Below, in pieces: positions 62,174-64,000 of a DNA stretch of 64,000 nt. The notes below the pieces were generated by a model that ran no database searches, was not told the origin of the DNA, and saw only the letters and a program-made list of their open reading frames with translations. The stretch is taken from assembly GCF_002884445.1 (NCBI RefSeq), contig NZ_KZ614144.1:289272-353271 (forward strand), read 5' to 3'. Position numbers and translations under genes: made by a program. How positions within the stretch are numbered: position 1 is the first letter of the stretch; each line of letters begins with the position of its first letter. The stretch comes from Paenibacillus castaneae (lineage in GTDB: Bacteria; Bacillota; Bacilli; Paenibacillales; Paenibacillaceae).

Positions 62174-63124
62174 CTAGAAGATTCGATAGCCTGCGAATTT
62201 ATAGGCGAAACGATAGGATATGATGATCAGAATAATACTAATGACCGACTTGAATAAATTGACGGCTGTAGCGAAGCTGAATTGACCGCTAAGCAGCCCT
62301 TCCCGGTACACAAAGGTGTCGATAATATCCCCCTGCTGATAAATAAGAGGATTGTAAAGGTTGAAGATTTGGTCGAAATTCGCATTCAGCACATTGCCGA
62401 GCGCCAGTGTCGCAACAACAATGATGAAAGGAACGAGGGCAGGCAGTGTAATATGTCTGGTTTGCTTCCAGCGGCCCGCGCCGTCAACCTCAGCAGCCTC
62501 GTACAGTGCAGGATTAATTCCGGCAAGCGCAGCTAGAAAGACGATCGTATTGAATCCGAATTCTTTCCATACATCACTGAATATAACGGTAAAGCGGAAC
62601 CAGCCGCCGCTGCCTAGAAAGAAGATTGGCTTTATCCCGAACATACTGGTGAGGAACTGGTTAACGAGACCGGTCCGAGCGAGCAGATCGATGAGAATGC
62701 CTGCTAGAGTAACCCAGGAAAGAAAGTGGGGAAGATAGACAAGCGTTTGAATGGATCTTTTGAAGCCCATGTTTCTGACCTCATTCAATAGCAAGGCGAA
62801 AAATATCGGAATAATTAAGTTGAATATGATTTTGGCACAAGCAAAAAACACCGTATTCCATGTAATTTGCAGGAAATAATCATTTTCAAGCATATACTTG
62901 AAATGCTTTAATCCGACCCACGGAGAGCCGGTTAATCCCAAATTAGCTTTATAATCTTGAAATGCCATAAGAATCCCAGTCATTGGAATATAAGAGAAAA
63001 TAAAAACCAATATAGCAGCCGGAAGCACCATAAAATGCAGCATCCACGGTTGTCTGTAGCCGCTTTTTCTTTTCGTGCGCTGTGCTTTTTCTTGGCTGAT
63101 TGGCTGTACAGTATTCGCATCCAT
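62174..63124 (-). CDS. Sugar ABC transporter permease, LplB-like
   Basis: From ATG 63124 (GGGAG 8 bp upstream; the frame also opens at GTG 63133) the product is 316 residues with six membrane segments. Landmarks are FSYIPMTGILMAFQDYKA near residue 42 and the EAA loop PALYEAAEVDGAGRWKQTRH near residue 205. It is coupled to the partner permease 16 bp downstream and divergent from the sensor gene at 63269, which probably controls it. Confidence 0.88.
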   Translation of the reverse strand: MDANTVQPISQEKAQRTKRKSGYRQPWMLHFMVLPAAILVFIFSYIPMTGILMAFQDYKANLGLTGSPWVGLKHFKYMLENDYFLQITWNTVFFACAKIIFNLIIPIFFALLLNEVRNMGFKRSIQTLVYLPHFLSWVTLAGILIDLLARTGLVNQFLTSMFGIKPIFFLGSGGWFRFTVIFSDVWKEFGFNTIVFLAALAGINPALYEAAEVDGAGRWKQTRHITLPALVPFIIVVATLALGNVLNANFDQIFNLYNPLIYQQGDIIDTFVYREGLLSGQFSFATAVNLFKSVISIILIIISYRFAYKFAGYRIF

Positions 63125-63215
63125 AGCGCTCACTCCCGTTCATAAAATGTTTTGTGAATTCAAACAATCTCTGTTATAAATAGTACAGACATTTCTATCC
63201 CGGTACTATATGACA

Positions 63216-63244
63216 TTGTTAGGGATCGATATGGTTTTGTTAGG
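63216..63244. promoter_or_regulatory. Direct repeat TTGTTAGG, 21-bp period
   Basis: TTGTTAGG at 63216-63223 and 63237-63244 in the divergent gap between the permease pair and the sensor gene; the spacing fits two half-sites on one DNA face. Confidence 0.4.
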
Positions 63245-63268
63245 ACACAACGTCTGGAGGAAGACAGC

Positions 63269-64000
63269 ATGGTACTGAGAAGAGGCATGGATAGGATTAA
63301 AAGAAGATTGGGCGCAGGCTTCAGTCTGTTTGCCAAAATAAACGGTTTAATTATCATTTTGTTTATACCGATTATCGTTATTTACACCTATTCCAACAAT
63401 GTCACATTTCAGGTTGTAAGCAAGGAGCTTCAGAAGTCTAATACCAGGCAGCTGGCTTTCTTATCCAGCCAAATCGATTCCCGCATTAATCAGATGATGG
63501 ATTTCACGATCACCTTCTCCAAAGATCCTAATGTGCAGAAATTCAACGGCTTAAATATATGGGAAGACCGCTATGATCGGATGCAGACGAGGTTTGTCAT
63601 TCAAGAAAAGATGATGCTTCAGTCTGGCGTGATGGATATTTGGCCAGCCAAATACACGGTACATTCTCAACATAACAAGGATGTCATTTCGAATTACAAC
63701 CAATTTATTAAATATGATGAGGATTATCTCAAGCGAAATATGAGCGGGAAATGGACGTACGGCAACGGCGACACAGCCACTAGCGGCCAATTGAAAGCGT
63801 TTTATTGGTTTTTTACCGATTCTTTAGCTAGGCAAGGCATGCTTACGGGAAGCAATCTAGTTGTCGAAGCCAGCTTCGGTTATGAGAATATTCAAAACAT
63901 GCTGGACACGTATAAAGCGGGGGGGCAGGGCGATCCGCTCTTTTACCATGAAGGGGATACTCCTATACTCAATCGCAGTGCAGATGTAGTGCTGTCGAGT
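63269..64000 (+). CDS. Membrane sensor (YesM/YesN-type), N-terminal part, cut by window edge
   Basis: An ATG with GGAGG 8 bp upstream opens a frame of 244 codons that runs without a stop to the end of the window. A basic N-terminus is followed by a membrane segment (about residues 26-44, GLIIILFIPIIVIYTYS) and an extracellular region with a four-helix/dCache-like beginning (QLAFLSSQIDSRINQMMDFTITF). The layout fits a YesM-type histidine kinase or an AraC-type sensor; the output domain is off the window. It is divergent from the permease pair, the usual Paenibacillus arrangement. Confidence 0.75.
   Translation, partial: MVLRRGMDRIKRRLGAGFSLFAKINGLIIILFIPIIVIYTYSNNVTFQVVSKELQKSNTRQLAFLSSQIDSRINQMMDFTITFSKDPNVQKFNGLNIWEDRYDRMQTRFVIQEKMMLQSGVMDIWPAKYTVHSQHNKDVISNYNQFIKYDEDYLKRNMSGKWTYGNGDTATSGQLKAFYWFFTDSLARQGMLTGSNLVVEASFGYENIQNMLDTYKAGGQGDPLFYHEGDTPILNRSADVVLSS

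Overview
The window looks like a chromosomal segment of a Gram-positive, carbohydrate-foraging Paenibacillus-type bacterium (Bacillota). The evidence is strong GGAGG-type ribosome sites with frequent GTG/TTG starts, three CUT1 sugar-importer permease pairs of the LplB/YtcP type, large membrane-anchored AraC regulators, lipoprotein solute-binding proteins, an SLH-domain surface protein, CcpA-type cre sites, and a Bacillus-like cydABDC cluster. No rRNA, tRNA, CRISPR array or phage region was seen.

Layout. 1-2840: sugar-modification genes (two related NAD-epimerases, a TIM-barrel isomerase, a VOC protein). 2937-8446: secreted GH12 glucanase, TlpA-like thioredoxin, HD phosphohydrolase, a LamG+VOC fusion and an AT-rich membrane protein with a degenerate Nudix box. 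8668-13696: GH172 (DUF2961) hydrolase, MFS permease, CBM9-like protein, SGNH hydrolase and VTT membrane protein. 14032-30996: a sulfated-glycan region with a minus-strand operon (AraC regulator broken by a frameshift, permease, permease, binding lipoprotein, sulfatase), a plus-strand sulfatase-amidohydrolase pair, a palindromic repeat cluster split by an IS3-family element, a third sulfatase, a GH42 beta-galactosidase and its divergent AraC regulator. 31094-43643: a second importer locus (AraC regulator, two permeases, binding lipoprotein) ending in a 2105-residue SLH-anchored protein that joins jelly-roll repeats, a glycosidase-like domain and a solute-binding-protein domain. 43660-52507: second repeat cluster, DnaJ-like protein, quinone oxidoreductase and cydA-cydB-cydDC with CydD and CydC fused. 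52852-64000: uridine kinase, an ECF sigma factor with a long C-terminal domain coupled to a solute-binding protein without a signal peptide, third repeat cluster, a DUF2306 membrane protein behind TetR-like operators, LacI regulator with GH3 beta-glucosidase, and a third permease pair divergent from a sensor gene cut by the right edge.

How it fits together. Surface and secreted enzymes would release oligosaccharides, binding proteins and CUT1 permeases would import them (no ATPase is present, so a shared MsmX-like ATPase elsewhere is presumed), and three signal-less sulfatases, GH42, GH3 and GH172 would process them inside the cell. Each block has its own regulator, and several promoter regions carry matching operator-like repeats. 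The two most unusual items are the SLH-glycosidase-SBP fusion and the sigma factor/cytoplasmic SBP pair.
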